A DNA stretch of 64,000 nucleotides from assembly GCA_010909725.1 (NCBI GenBank), contig JAACMV010000016.1, positions 372,001-436,000 of the forward strand, given 5' to 3'. The notes below the pieces were generated by a model. That model saw nothing but the letters and a program-made list of their open reading frames with translations, was not told the origin of the DNA and did not search any database. Made by a program: the position numbers and the translations under genes. Source of the stretch: Picochlorum sp. 'celeri'. Lineage: Eukaryota > Chlorophyta > Trebouxiophyceae. Shown piece by piece: positions 53,697 through 63,491 of this stretch (the stretch's first letter is position 1; the number at the start of each line of letters is the position of its first letter).

Positions 53697-54692
53697 ATGG
53701 CGCCGAGTTTTTTCAAGTCTATTGGGAAAAAATTCGATCAGATCTTCGGAAAGACGACGCACACGTCTGAGGAGCTGATTGACAATTTCGATAGGTCATG
53801 GTCTGGTCGGGCACGTTCGGGGCCTCTGCATTATACAGGTCCTATTGATAAGGATGGAGAAGACGATGAGGATGATCATCGTGGTAGAATCGTGGATTAC
53901 TCTGGGGTGCCGTACTCGTATACAGTGGAGGGAGCAGAGGGGAGTGTTGCTCAAATTCGGGGGACAAATTCTTCATCCGTTGCTCTAGATAGGTATCCTT
54001 CAAAGAGGGACTCTGCGTCCTCTTTTGATAAAGATTGGAATAGATCTTCTCGCCCTATGAGGATTGGGGAAGGGAATGAGTCGTTATCGAGTCAAAATGG
54101 TGTGAATGGGACATGTTCCACCCAGGGGCCTCTTGGGGGGAGCCGGGAGTATATTGTCGATGGGGATGGTCTTGTGTGTAGGAAGAATTCTTCTTCTCAT
54201 TATAAAGACGATTCTTCAGTGGAGAATAAAATGCAGACGCCGACGGAAGAATCGTTTCAGCATGTTGTTGATAGTGCCGAAGATGTGGTGCAGAAGAAGA
54301 GCCATGCGGATGGGAAACTCGTGTTTGATGCGAGCGTCGCGACTGATTATTTATACAAGGATGAGAGTAATCCATTGAGTGAAGATGATGATGATGATGA
54401 TGATGACGAGCCTGCCATAGGAAAGGACGGCGTTGATATGCATGCTGGTGATGACGCTGCCTGGAATTCGACATTTGTCAAGAGATGGAAAGCAGAACGG
54501 AGGAAGGCACGGCTTCAAGCAATGGGTGTCCGTAGCCTGAAAGATTGGGATAATTCCACACAGAGTCTCGATGAGATACCTGAATTGTTAGTGAATGAGT
54601 TACCAGAACGCAGGCGTGAGAGAGAGGACAAGGAATTTGACAGAGATCCGAGTCTAGCCACACTGCTTTTGAGAGATGCAGAAGTATGTTGA
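53697..54692 (+). CDS. acidic, mostly disordered protein of unknown function
   Basis: Intronless, 331 residues from the ATG at 53697. The N-terminal 30 residues (MAPSFFKSIGKKFDQIFGKT) could form an amphipathic helix. The rest is rich in Ser, Asp, Glu and Gly, with an Asp run encoded by GAT repeats near 54385-54410. The C-terminal 90 residues are more ordered: AAWNSTFVKRWKAERRKARL, then GVRSLKDWDNS and LPERRREREDKEF. No known domain is recognised. Codon use resembles that of its neighbours and the frame is open throughout, which supports a gene. No function is assigned. Confidence 0.6.
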   Translation: MAPSFFKSIGKKFDQIFGKTTHTSEELIDNFDRSWSGRARSGPLHYTGPIDKDGEDDEDDHRGRIVDYSGVPYSYTVEGAEGSVAQIRGTNSSSVALDRYPSKRDSASSFDKDWNRSSRPMRIGEGNESLSSQNGVNGTCSTQGPLGGSREYIVDGDGLVCRKNSSSHYKDDSSVENKMQTPTEESFQHVVDSAEDVVQKKSHADGKLVFDASVATDYLYKDESNPLSEDDDDDDDDEPAIGKDGVDMHAGDDAAWNSTFVKRWKAERRKARLQAMGVRSLKDWDNSTQSLDEIPELLVNELPERRREREDKEFDRDPSLATLLLRDAEVC

Positions 54693-55177
54693 GCCATACA
54701 TCTTTATACTCATGCGCAGATGATACAGCTTGCAGTGCAACAGATTTTATGCTATATCATATTTGTCCCTGTTTTCGAGGGAGGCATTCTTCCTCACATT
54801 ATATATATATATATCACCACCAGTAGAGCCTTTTTTTCCCTCGACACGAGCGTTGTCTTGTCCTAGAGATTTTTTTTTCCCAGAGTAGCGTGAAGTATTT
54901 TTTCAAATTTTGTAGCGTCATGTATTCAGTAGCGATTTTATGCATATTGGACAACAACACTGTAACAAGCTTGTACAGATCTGCCTACAAGATGTCATGC
55001 AGCCAGCAAAAATAGCAAATTCCTTAAAAAGTATGCTAGATTTCAATCTGACACTCTGTGCTTGACAATTCCGTCACCCTCTATACTTTATTATTAATAA
55101 AAACATTAAATGAACAGTGTACTACCACCATAGATAGGTACGGAGAAGCAGAGCAGAGTACTTTTATCCACAGAAGA
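54693..55177. other. AT-rich intergenic region
   Basis: About 485 bp with an (AT)n run near 54799-54814 and several T runs (around 54830, 54870 and 54900). No gene or RNA is recognised. Confidence 0.5.
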
Positions 55178-56739
55178 ATGGAGGATGTGTCAGTGACAAC
55201 GTCACTCCAACAACTTAAAATGGAGAGATCACTGAGTTTAAATAATACAATGAATGCATCCAATGGAACCTCACCGTCATTTCGTCGGTCTCAATCGACA
55301 CACAGAAAGTCAGTGTTTGTCATTGGGGTAGCTGGGGGAACAGCTTCTGGGAAGACGACTGTGTGTGATTATATAATGCAGCGATTGCATGGTATGTGTA
55401 TCTGTGTTTGTTTGGATGGCGATGTAGGATTTCATCCATCGATGCATGTGTATGCATTTGCAGATCAATGTGTTGTGATGCTGTCACAAGACTCTTTTTA
55501 TAGAGGTTTGACTCAGGAGGAGAAGGACAACGTATCAGGTGCGCATCATATATCCATTTGGGTGCTATATACATGTTGAATTGCGATCCATGCGTCTTTC
55601 TCTGGGTGCCTGCAGATTACAATTTTGATCATCCGGATGCATTTGACCACAAAGCACTCATGGCGTGTATTCAGACGCTCAAGGCAAGAAAAGCGGTGAA
55701 TGTTCCTGTATATGATTTTAAAACCCATGCAAGGAGTGAAAAGACGCAGCATGTCATGCCAGCTGATGTGGTCATCATTGAAGGCATCCTTGTGCTGCAT
55801 ATGGAGGATGTGCGGCAAGAGTGCAATATGAAGATATTTGTAGATACAGATGATGATGTGAGGCTTGCGCGAAGAATACAGAGGGATGTTGCTGTGAGGG
55901 GAAGGGATGTTGCCGGGGTGATTGATCAGTATACAAAGTTTGTCAAGCCAGCATTTGACATGTTTGTGGCGCCATCCAGGAGGCATGCAGACATTATTAT
56001 TCCTTGGCAGCGAGGAGATAATGTCGTTGCGATTGATTTGATCACACAGCATATTCGTAGTAAGTTGCAGCAGCCAGATTTGCTTCGAATTTATCCAAAC
56101 CTGGAAGTGATACCTTCTAATTTTCAGATTCGAGGCATGCATACTATTATTCGTGATAGAACAACTCGAACAGAGGATTTCGTGTTTTATGCTGATCGGC
56201 TGTTGCGTCTCGTTGTCGAGCATGGACTCGGTCATCTTCCATTTACAGAGAAGAGTGTCATCACACCAACCGATAATGAGTATGTCGGCGTTGATTTTGC
56301 AAAGAGGTTGTGCGGAGTGAGTGTGATACGAAGTGGAGAGAGTATGGAAAATGCTTTACGAGCATGCTGTAAAGGAATCAAGCTTGGAAAGATTCTTATT
56401 CATCGCGCTGGAGATCGTCTGGTGGACAAAGAAAAGGTGATTGTGTATGAACGACTGCCAGATGATATAGCAGAGCGGTATGTTCTGTTGATGGATCCAA
56501 TCCTGGGGACTGGGGGTAGCGCATCCAGGGCAATCCAAGTACTTCTTGATAAAGGGGTATCGGAATCTAAGATACTATTTTTGACCCTCATTGCTGCCCC
56601 AGAAGGTATCCACACTGTGTGCAAAGAATTCCCATCGCTCAAGGTGATCACCTCGGAAATTGACGAGTGTATTGATGTGGACTTTAGGGTGTCCCCTGGC
56701 GTGGGAGAATTCGGAGATCGATACTTTGGAACGTGTTAA
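55178..56739 (+). CDS. uridine kinase - uracil phosphoribosyltransferase fusion
   Basis: Three exons: 55178-55391, 55464-55538 and 55616-56739. The introns are 55392-55463 (72 nt) and 55539-55615 (77 nt), both phase 1, giving about 470 residues. The kinase half has the P-loop [33 protein letters not shown], and the lid [13 protein letters not shown]. The UPRT half has [20 protein letters not shown], the PRPP-binding [13 protein letters not shown], and a C-terminal uracil-site segment ending [12 protein letters not shown]. This is the plant UKL-type arrangement, which salvages uridine and uracil to UMP. In some plant UKL proteins the UPRT half is inactive; here the PRPP loop looks intact. The splice sites rebuild [13 protein letters not shown] and VSDYNFDHP. 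Confidence 0.94.
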
Positions 56740-56768
56740 TGATAATAATAATACAGTATGACCAATAA

Positions 56769-57629
56769 TTAATTGTTCGTGTTGATACCCAAAAGCATGT
56801 TTGAACCGCTACTTCCACCTGGCAAGTAGACAACATTTCTGGACTTTGACATTTGGGATGCAATGTCCTTGGCAGCCTCGATTCGTCTCAGCTCAATCAG
56901 GCCCGATCCAGCAGTCTTTGTTGCCTCAGAAATCAACTTTGCTGCCTCAGATTCGCCCTCTGCCCTCACAACTGCAGCCTTTCGTTCCTGATCACTCTTC
57001 ATCACCACAAATCTCATCCTCTCCGCCTCCTGCTGCGCAACCTGCTTTGCCTCTACAGCCTTTGTAAATTCAGTACCAAAAGAAAGATGCGTGATAGCAA
57101 CATCATCAATCAAAATGTTGAACTCGGCAGCCCTCTTTGTCAACTCGCTCCTCACAGCTGCAGACACCTGTGCTCTCTGTGTCAACAACTGCTCGGCCTG
57201 ATATTGAGCCACAACAGCCTTCAACACTTCATTTCCAATAGAAGGAAGAACACGCTCATCGAAATCAGTCCCCAAATTCCTGTAAATTCTCGCCAAGCAA
57301 CTCGTATCAGGCTTGGACAGAACCCTGAGGGAAATATTCACCATTTGCAAATCCTTTGTTCCAGTCACAGAGCTAATTGTTCGCGGTCTCATGCGAATGT
57401 CCATAATATTTGGTGTCTGGAACCATGGAACACGGAAATGAGTCCCCTCTCCGACGGGTTTCTCCAAAACTCCCTGAATTCTATCATACATGATGGCACG
57501 CTCTCCACCATCCACAGTATATAAAGAGCTTTGAAGCACAGATCCTCCGATACCCAAAACTACAGAATATTTTGCCACATTATTGAGCAGTTTCGCCACC
57601 GCTTTCGCTGCCTCTTGTTGCGCAGACAT
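56769..57629 (-). CDS. prohibitin-2-like protein, mitochondrial inner membrane
   Basis: Intronless, 286 residues from the ATG at 57629. An N-terminal hydrophobic anchor ([19 protein letters not shown]) precedes the SPFH/PHB domain: [39 protein letters not shown] and [17 protein letters not shown] coiled coil rich in Ala, Glu and Gln ([17 protein letters not shown]) follows. It is closer to PHB2 than PHB1, for example in [16 protein letters not shown]. With PHB1 it forms ring complexes in the inner membrane that control proteases and cristae. Its stop codon is 29 bp from that of the uridine kinase gene. Confidence 0.93.
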   Translation of the reverse strand: MSAQQEAAKAVAKLLNNVAKYSVVLGIGGSVLQSSLYTVDGGERAIMYDRIQGVLEKPVGEGTHFRVPWFQTPNIMDIRMRPRTISSVTGTKDLQMVNISLRVLSKPDTSCLARIYRNLGTDFDERVLPSIGNEVLKAVVAQYQAEQLLTQRAQVSAAVRSELTKRAAEFNILIDDVAITHLSFGTEFTKAVEAKQVAQQEAERMRFVVMKSDQERKAAVVRAEGESEAAKLISEATKTAGSGLIELRRIEAAKDIASQMSKSRNVVYLPGGSSGSNMLLGINTNN

Positions 57630-57969
57630 GATGTTTTCGCGTGATGGACCAACCAAGAGCGTCTACTCGCACTTTGATGGGCTACTGTGCGGCTATTGAC
57701 CACTACGACAACACCGAAGGATTATATTATGTATTACGAGTGGTTCATGGGCCGGACGCAGGGTATATGGATCTCCAATGAGAGGTTTTGTGCTGTGTAG
57801 AGGGACCCATTAACGCATCCATCTGACCGGGTGTGAGTGTTACGACATTGATGGACGACCCAAATTAGAACATTTAGAAAATACCCACGTCTCGTACACA
57901 TTCCCACCAGGTTTTCACTCAATTATTATTCAGAATTTCCTATGGAAGTATGGATATAGGATTGTAGCG
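57630..57969. other. Divergent intergenic region, prohibitin / AMPK beta
   Basis: About 340 bp between two divergent start codons. No gene or repeat is seen. Confidence 0.5.
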
Positions 57970-58919
57970 ATGGTATGTTGACTCTGCAGAATTCTCCTCG
58001 GTGGCGTGGACTACCGACACTGTTTTCTTGTTTTTTTCTTACATTCTCAATCCCGTGACTGCTTCTACAGGGTCAAGCGCACGGTAAACCAGCAGATGGA
58101 TCTGCGGATGATGCTGCGAGGGGTCCTTCGTCTGGAGGGTACAGTGCTTCGGGGTCTCCAAATGTGCCTGGTTCACCCATCATGTACAGCCCCCAGTTGC
58201 CCATGGAACCCATGCATGATTCTGCGTTTAATTATGGATCAGAGTATCCGGGCTGGGACTCAGAATTAAAGACAGTGCCTACTGTCTTTGTATGGTCTCA
58301 TGGGGGCAATCATGTCGAGTTGGAGGGGTCTTTTGACAATTGGACCATGCGCCATGTGATGCAAAAGTCTGGTCGTGATTTTAGTCTAGTAAAATTGCTT
58401 CCTCCAGGAGTGTATCAATATAAATTTATTGTAGATGGACAATGGAGGCATGATCCAAATTCGACGTGCATGTATGATGATCAAGGTAATATTAATAATG
58501 TGTTGGAAGTACAGGAATATGTGGCAGAGAATTTGGATGGTTTGGCAAATTTCGAGCCTCCTCCTTCTCCAGTTTCTAGTTACTCGAATCCTGTCCCCAG
58601 CTCGGAAGATTTTATGAAGGAGCCTCCGGTGATTCCTCCTCAGCTGCAGTTGTCCTTGTTGAATGTTCCTCCATCGACAGATGGGACTACCAGTCTTCCT
58701 CGGCCTCAGCATGTTGTTCTCAATCACATGTATTTGCAGCGAGTGAATCAGACAAAGTCGGCAATCGTAGTTGGAATGACTCATAGATATAAATCAAAAT
58801 ATATCACGACAGTGTTGTATAGAGCGAAGAGGGAAGGTCCATTATCTCGAATTAAGCCTGCCTCAGTGGCAGAGCAACAGGAGGTGGACCAGGTTGGTGA
58901 CCACTCCATGGAAGGATAA
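57970..58919 (+). CDS. SNF1/AMPK beta subunit (CBM48 plus ASC domain)
   Basis: Two exons. Exon 1 holds only the ATG (57970-57972). A 98-nt intron (57973-58070, GTATGT donor, CTACAG acceptor) follows, then exon 2 runs 58071-58919. The product is 283 residues. The spliced start MGQAHGKPADG has Gly2, a fit for N-myristoylation as in AMPK beta. The glycogen-binding CBM48 is clear: TVFVWSHGGNHVELEGSFDNW, then GVYQYKFIVDGQWRHDP. The C-terminal ASC domain has HVVLNHMYLQRV and ATHRYKSKYITTVLY-type strands (GMTHRYKSKYITTVLY here), which bind the alpha and gamma subunits. The complex senses energy state. Splicing right after the ATG is needed to reach Gly2. Confidence 0.92.
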
Positions 58920-58952
58920 TCTTATCACATTGTATTATTATTATTATTGTTG

Positions 58953-59936
58953 TTATGAATCAGATTCATTCGTGTCAGTGAATGCTGACTGTAATGCAGA
59001 CTGCGCAGACAGATACTTTAACGTATTCTCAAGCAGCTCTTTTTCAATCTCCAAGCGCTTTTGTGTTGAATTTTCCTCCAACAATGCTTGTTGATTATAT
59101 GGGCTCCCGGCGAACAACGACGCCACCCAGAACGACAAATCCCTTGGTCCCAGCGTCTGTAACTCTTTAGGTTCTAAAACATCCTCATCTACATCAGCAT
59201 CTTTGATTTTGGTGCTCAATTTCACAACATCTTTGAACAAATCGGCAACTTCTCTCCCCAATGCAGTCACATCCTCCCCGATATCTTCCTCGTCATCCAA
59301 ATACTCTACTCGGCACACGAGAACAGGCTTTTCTTCCACCACATCTACAATCTTGAATCGCTGCTTTCCAACATTCTCAATCAGCATTCTTCCATCCTCC
59401 ATTGTGCTGTGAGCCTCAATCTCCAACACCGTACCAATGGAGGCCAAACCACCCGCCTGTTGATCGTAGTACGCCATACCAAATCTCCTTGTTCCCCTCC
59501 ATGGTTTATCCGGTGATACCAACCCTGCATCCACACCCTCGTCCCCATCCAACAGTGTGGAGAAGAGCACTCTGTACCGAGCTTCAAAGATATGAAGAGG
59601 GCATTGAGATGCCGGCAAAGCTACTATTCCAAGAGGAAATATTGGAAGATTCTCTTGAGTAGCCTTGGAAGATGAAGATGGATCGCCATCCTCAGGATTC
59701 TGGGCGGATATTCTCCAAACTGAACGTTGCCCTCTCGAAGAACTCGTGCCCTGTACACCAACAGTGTACTTCTTGGAGCCATGGACAAGGCCTGTCGCTC
59801 CCAAGATGGTTTTATTCCTAACTAAAATAGCACTAGAATGTTTATTGGAGCGAATGTGGCCACCATGGTTCACATGGCCCGAGAAAGACGTTCTGCTACC
59901 ACACATTTCCACAGAATGACGCTGCTGCAGAAGCAT
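58953..59936 (-). CDS. LON N-terminal (substrate-binding) domain protein, probably plastid
   Basis: Intronless, 327 residues from the ATG at 59936. The first 75 or so are Ser/His/Arg/Gly-rich, consistent with a plastid transit peptide. The LON domain follows: LPIFPLGIVALPASQCPLHI, then FEARYRVLFSTLLDG, RRFGMAYYD and GTVLEIEAHSTMEDGRML, and RFKIVDVVEEKPVLVCRVEYL. There is no ATPase or protease domain, so it is the stand-alone form known in plants and cyanobacteria. Its job is probably substrate recognition or chaperone-like, but this is inference. The C-terminus has a coiled coil (LEIEKELLENTLKYLSAQ). An upstream in-frame GTG at 60023 is not favoured. The 3' end is 33 bp from the AMPK beta stop. 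Confidence 0.88.
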   Translation of the reverse strand: MLLQQRHSVEMCGSRTSFSGHVNHGGHIRSNKHSSAILVRNKTILGATGLVHGSKKYTVGVQGTSSSRGQRSVWRISAQNPEDGDPSSSSKATQENLPIFPLGIVALPASQCPLHIFEARYRVLFSTLLDGDEGVDAGLVSPDKPWRGTRRFGMAYYDQQAGGLASIGTVLEIEAHSTMEDGRMLIENVGKQRFKIVDVVEEKPVLVCRVEYLDDEEDIGEDVTALGREVADLFKDVVKLSTKIKDADVDEDVLEPKELQTLGPRDLSFWVASLFAGSPYNQQALLEENSTQKRLEIEKELLENTLKYLSAQSALQSAFTDTNESDS

Positions 59937-60166
59937 TCTCCAGCACCGTGTCCCTCTGCGCTCTCGTTTACTTGATGTATTCAAACGTGTTTGAAAATGG
60001 GCCTTGTGTCGGGCGGATGCCACTATCGGTGATGGATCAAAATGCCTATCTAATGTTCTAAATACAGACTATCGAAAGGACGGATCGAAATCTTACCCGA
60101 TACGGTATCATGATGCCATCGCAATCTGCCAATTGATTGCCAGAAATTAATTATAAAACATCTGTG

Positions 60167-62050
60167 ATGCGATATTGTGGCAGCGGTGGGGTTTTATCCA
60201 CTGCAAGAGGTGGTGGGGCCACGAGAAAGGGAGGTCTCGTTGTTGTCCGTGATACGTCCTGTTTTCGCCATCGGGCTTCTTCTTTGTATTGGAATGATTC
60301 AATAATACTGCATAAATGTCGAAAAAGGAGTTTTCATGCCCATGTGAAGAATAATGATGATGATCATCAGACAGTGGGGAGTGAGGCACGAGAGGACAAG
60401 CAGAAGACGTCTTTTGTGTCAAAGATTTTTCAACTTCCGCTAGAGATTGCGTCAACTCTGAGCAAGGAAGATGCACATTATCTTGAGAAGAGGGGTCGGA
60501 AGCGATGGTGGAAGAGGATGTCGTTTCCAAAGGTTCCTACAGACACACTGGATGAGGCCCATGCCACAGCACCTCCACTGTCTGTGTGGATGAAAGTGAT
60601 CCCGTTGGGCGCCATTTTCTTCGGGGCATCGTTTAATCTAGCAATATTGCAGAGTTTGAAGGACAGTATCATGGTGACAACGGCAGGTGCTGAGACATTG
60701 CCATTCTTGGCGAGTTTTGTTGTGCTGCCAATTTCCCTGGGCTTTTTTGTCATGTATGGCAAAATGATCGAGCGGCTTCCCTCAAGAATGATTTTCTATG
60801 TCGCAATATTGCCCTTGATTGTATTTTATATCTTTTTTACCACGGTGCTGTATCCTAACCATATGGCATTGCATCCCATGTGGTTGGTGGATGCTGCCTC
60901 AGCATATATTCCTCAGGGGCTCATGGGGCTTGTCAAGGTTGGTCAGTATTGGACATTTTCGCTATTTTATTGCGCAGCAGAATTGTGGGGATCTGTTGTG
61001 ATCAGTGTCCTGTTCTGGTCCCTGGCCAATGAGGTGTGTACAGTAAGTGAAGCAAAGTCTGTGTATCCATTGATGGGGATCGCAGCAAATGTCGCTCTCG
61101 TCTTGTCTGGGAATTTCGTCAAACTTGTCAATACACAGATTGCTGCGGGAAGCACATATGTGTCTTTGTGCTGGCTTGTTGGAGGAATAGTGAGTATGAC
61201 ATCATTCATGGCACTGGCAAAGGCTGTATTGGACAAATTTGTGATTGGTCCGTACTGCAGCTTGGATCCAGCAACAGCATCAAAGCCGCGTCAAAAGAAG
61301 AAAGGTAGCCTGGCAGAAAGTTTTAGCATTATTCGCGAGTCACCAAAGATATCCAATCTAGCAGTTCTTGTCATGTCTTATGGTATCAGTCATAGGCTGT
61401 TTGAGTTTTCGTGGAAGGCATCATTGCGCGCATTATATCCTACCGCACAAGCATATCAAACTGTTTTAGCTGATGTTGCTATTGCGACGGGATGGGCCAC
61501 CATCACGTTTATGATCCTGGGAAAGTTTGTGTTCCAGTATTTGGGATGGGTTGCTGCAGCTTCTGCCACGCCAGTCGCCATGTTGGCGAGCGGAGGAGTC
61601 TTTTTCTTCTTACTGCTTGCATCAGGAGCGGGAGTTCAGCTCTTTGGTCTAGATGCGCTGACGTTGGCGTATGTCGGTGTAGCAGCTGGGGCTGTCACAC
61701 AGGTCTTTGCAAGATCGTCTAAATTTTCATTATTTGATCCGGCAAAAGAAATGGTGTATATTGAAATGTCCAAAGAAGAGAAGAGTAAAGGTAAGGCTGC
61801 CGTTGACCTCATTGGGAGTCAGATTGGGAAGAGCGGTGGTGCATGGATGACCCAGGTGCTGTTGTTGCTCACTGGATCCCTGTCAGCATCACTCCCCTTG
61901 ATTGCCACTGCATTCACGGGTGTCATAGGGACATGGATATATGCTGTCCGATGCTTGGGTGCTGCCATCAAGAAGGATGAGGATTTAAGATTGCAAGCAA
62001 ACCAAAGCACAGATTCAATTGACTGGGAGGACTCTGACTCTGAAAGTTGA
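60167..62050 (+). CDS. plastid ATP/ADP translocator (NTT, TLC family)
   Basis: Intronless, 627 residues from the ATG at 60167. The first 110 or so are basic and Gly/Ser/Arg-rich (transit peptide). About 11-12 hydrophobic helices follow. Diagnostic NTT segments are FFGASFNLAILQSLKDSIMV, GAETLPFLASFVVLPISLGF, YCAAELWGSVVISVLFW, LMGIAANVALVLSG, and near the end FDPAKEMVYIEMSKEEKSKG. These match plastid and chlamydial-type nucleotide transporters. Plant NTTs import ATP in exchange for ADP plus phosphate across the inner envelope. The Lys in LKDSIMV and the Glu/Asn positions in the helices are present, so it should be active. Confidence 0.94.
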   Translation: MRYCGSGGVLSTARGGGATRKGGLVVVRDTSCFRHRASSLYWNDSIILHKCRKRSFHAHVKNNDDDHQTVGSEAREDKQKTSFVSKIFQLPLEIASTLSKEDAHYLEKRGRKRWWKRMSFPKVPTDTLDEAHATAPPLSVWMKVIPLGAIFFGASFNLAILQSLKDSIMVTTAGAETLPFLASFVVLPISLGFFVMYGKMIERLPSRMIFYVAILPLIVFYIFFTTVLYPNHMALHPMWLVDAASAYIPQGLMGLVKVGQYWTFSLFYCAAELWGSVVISVLFWSLANEVCTVSEAKSVYPLMGIAANVALVLSGNFVKLVNTQIAAGSTYVSLCWLVGGIVSMTSFMALAKAVLDKFVIGPYCSLDPATASKPRQKKKGSLAESFSIIRESPKISNLAVLVMSYGISHRLFEFSWKASLRALYPTAQAYQTVLADVAIATGWATITFMILGKFVFQYLGWVAAASATPVAMLASGGVFFFLLLASGAGVQLFGLDALTLAYVGVAAGAVTQVFARSSKFSLFDPAKEMVYIEMSKEEKSKGKAAVDLIGSQIGKSGGAWMTQVLLLLTGSLSASLPLIATAFTGVIGTWIYAVRCLGAAIKKDEDLRLQANQSTDSIDWEDSDSES

Positions 62051-62158
62051 AGAGTGATTGAATCATGAAAGAAGGAATGACTTGTACGACTAATCTATTA
62101 TACGAATAATTGAATAACGAAATCATTACATATACATTATCGAACAAAAGCTTGCGCA

Positions 62159-63491
62159 TTAATCAGCTTTTGTTGGCAAACGAACAGTAAATGATAAACT
62201 GACGTATACTGCAGCAAACTGCAGCATCATCATGGCAAATCCTGAAAGCATGATCAATTCTTCTCCAGCGGTCTCACGCACGCAATGCTCCGGTAAGTCC
62301 GCCACAAAATCCAATCCTCGTGATGCAGATTTCTGCAGATATTTTGAAAACTGGTTTTCGAATCTTTTGCTGCGCTCCATCTGTTTCATCTCTGCCCGTT
62401 TCACTTGCTGACCTGCATTGCCAACCATCAATGCACCATATGCATTATTCTTCTTTCTATCCAAAGCAGCCTCCATATTTGGAAGTTCAGCCATTGCTTG
62501 TCTCAGTTCTGGATTTTGAGCCTTCTCAGGTACCACAGAAGCATCTGTGAGTGCGAGCAAAATCTCCCTGTATTCCTCAATACTCAAATCCTGAGTTCCC
62601 TCCTCATGAGCCTTGGTAATCTTCTCGAGCACCTTGTCAGCCATATCCAGCTTCTTTCTCAAAGATGCCTTTTCACTTTCTGGCATTTTGGCGATCGCGT
62701 CAGGACTAACCTCATCATTATTCAGGACGCTGCCCAACACCTCCTCTGCATGCTTCTTCACCATGCTCACCTTGGCACGAATGTAGTTCAAATCAGTAAA
62801 CTTCAAATTATTCTGTTCTTTACGAAGCTCTATCATATTAACCGCATCTTCCTTGACCATGGCGATAGAGTCCTGCATCTCTGCAAGCGTGTTGAAAACT
62901 GCCTGCATGGTCTCCAGCCCCTGGGTATCCCTCAACGCAGCCTCTGTCTTCTTTCCCTTATGGTACAATTCCGCCAGAGCACAATCCACCTGAGCATCCC
63001 TAGAAACTTCACTCATGAACTGGAATGCCAGCAGAATACCAACAATAGATGCCACAAGCTGCGCATTGACAAGGTTGGAGTTTCTCTTCATTCCCCCGAG
63101 ATACCCCACAAATCCAGATGCTGTGATCAAACCACCCAGGAATATCCCAGTCATCTCCGTGAATCTGTACGCATATCTCATCGAAAGCAAAATCATAAAC
63201 ACTCCAGATACCAACTGTCCCAACGAAATCACCCTGTCTGCCACGGACCATCTCTGGCTTGCTGCACATGCATATTATTATCATAGTAGATGAGCACACA
63301 GATGGGCACATCACCCTCATACAGACACGATCCTCACCTTTACGATGTTCAATATCCCCCATCAGCATGCCACGAGTAGGACTCTGCATCACTGACTTTT
63401 GGGGACTAGAGAAAAAAGATGGACGTTGCTGCTGCTTCTGGGGACTCCCAGCCAGGATGGGCGTGGACTGACCACTCGATGATGAAATCAT
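62159..63491 (-). CDS. tetraspan-like membrane protein, unknown family
   Basis: Two exons: 63491-63338 and 63261-62159, with a 76-nt intron (63337-63262, G|GTGAGG donor, phase 1). The product is 418 residues. The N-terminal 50 residues are cytosol-like (SPQKQQQRPSFFSSPQKS). Three hydrophobic segments follow (ISLGQLVSGVFMILLSM; TGIFLGGLITASGFVGYLGG; LVNAQLVASIVGILLAFQF). A long helical region of about 230 residues rich in Glu, Lys and Ala comes next, then a final hydrophobic segment (IMLSGFAMMMLQFAAVYVSL). The topology is three helices, a large loop, one helix, like a tetraspanin, but the loop has very few cysteines and is helical. Function and family are not recognised. Confidence 0.65.
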
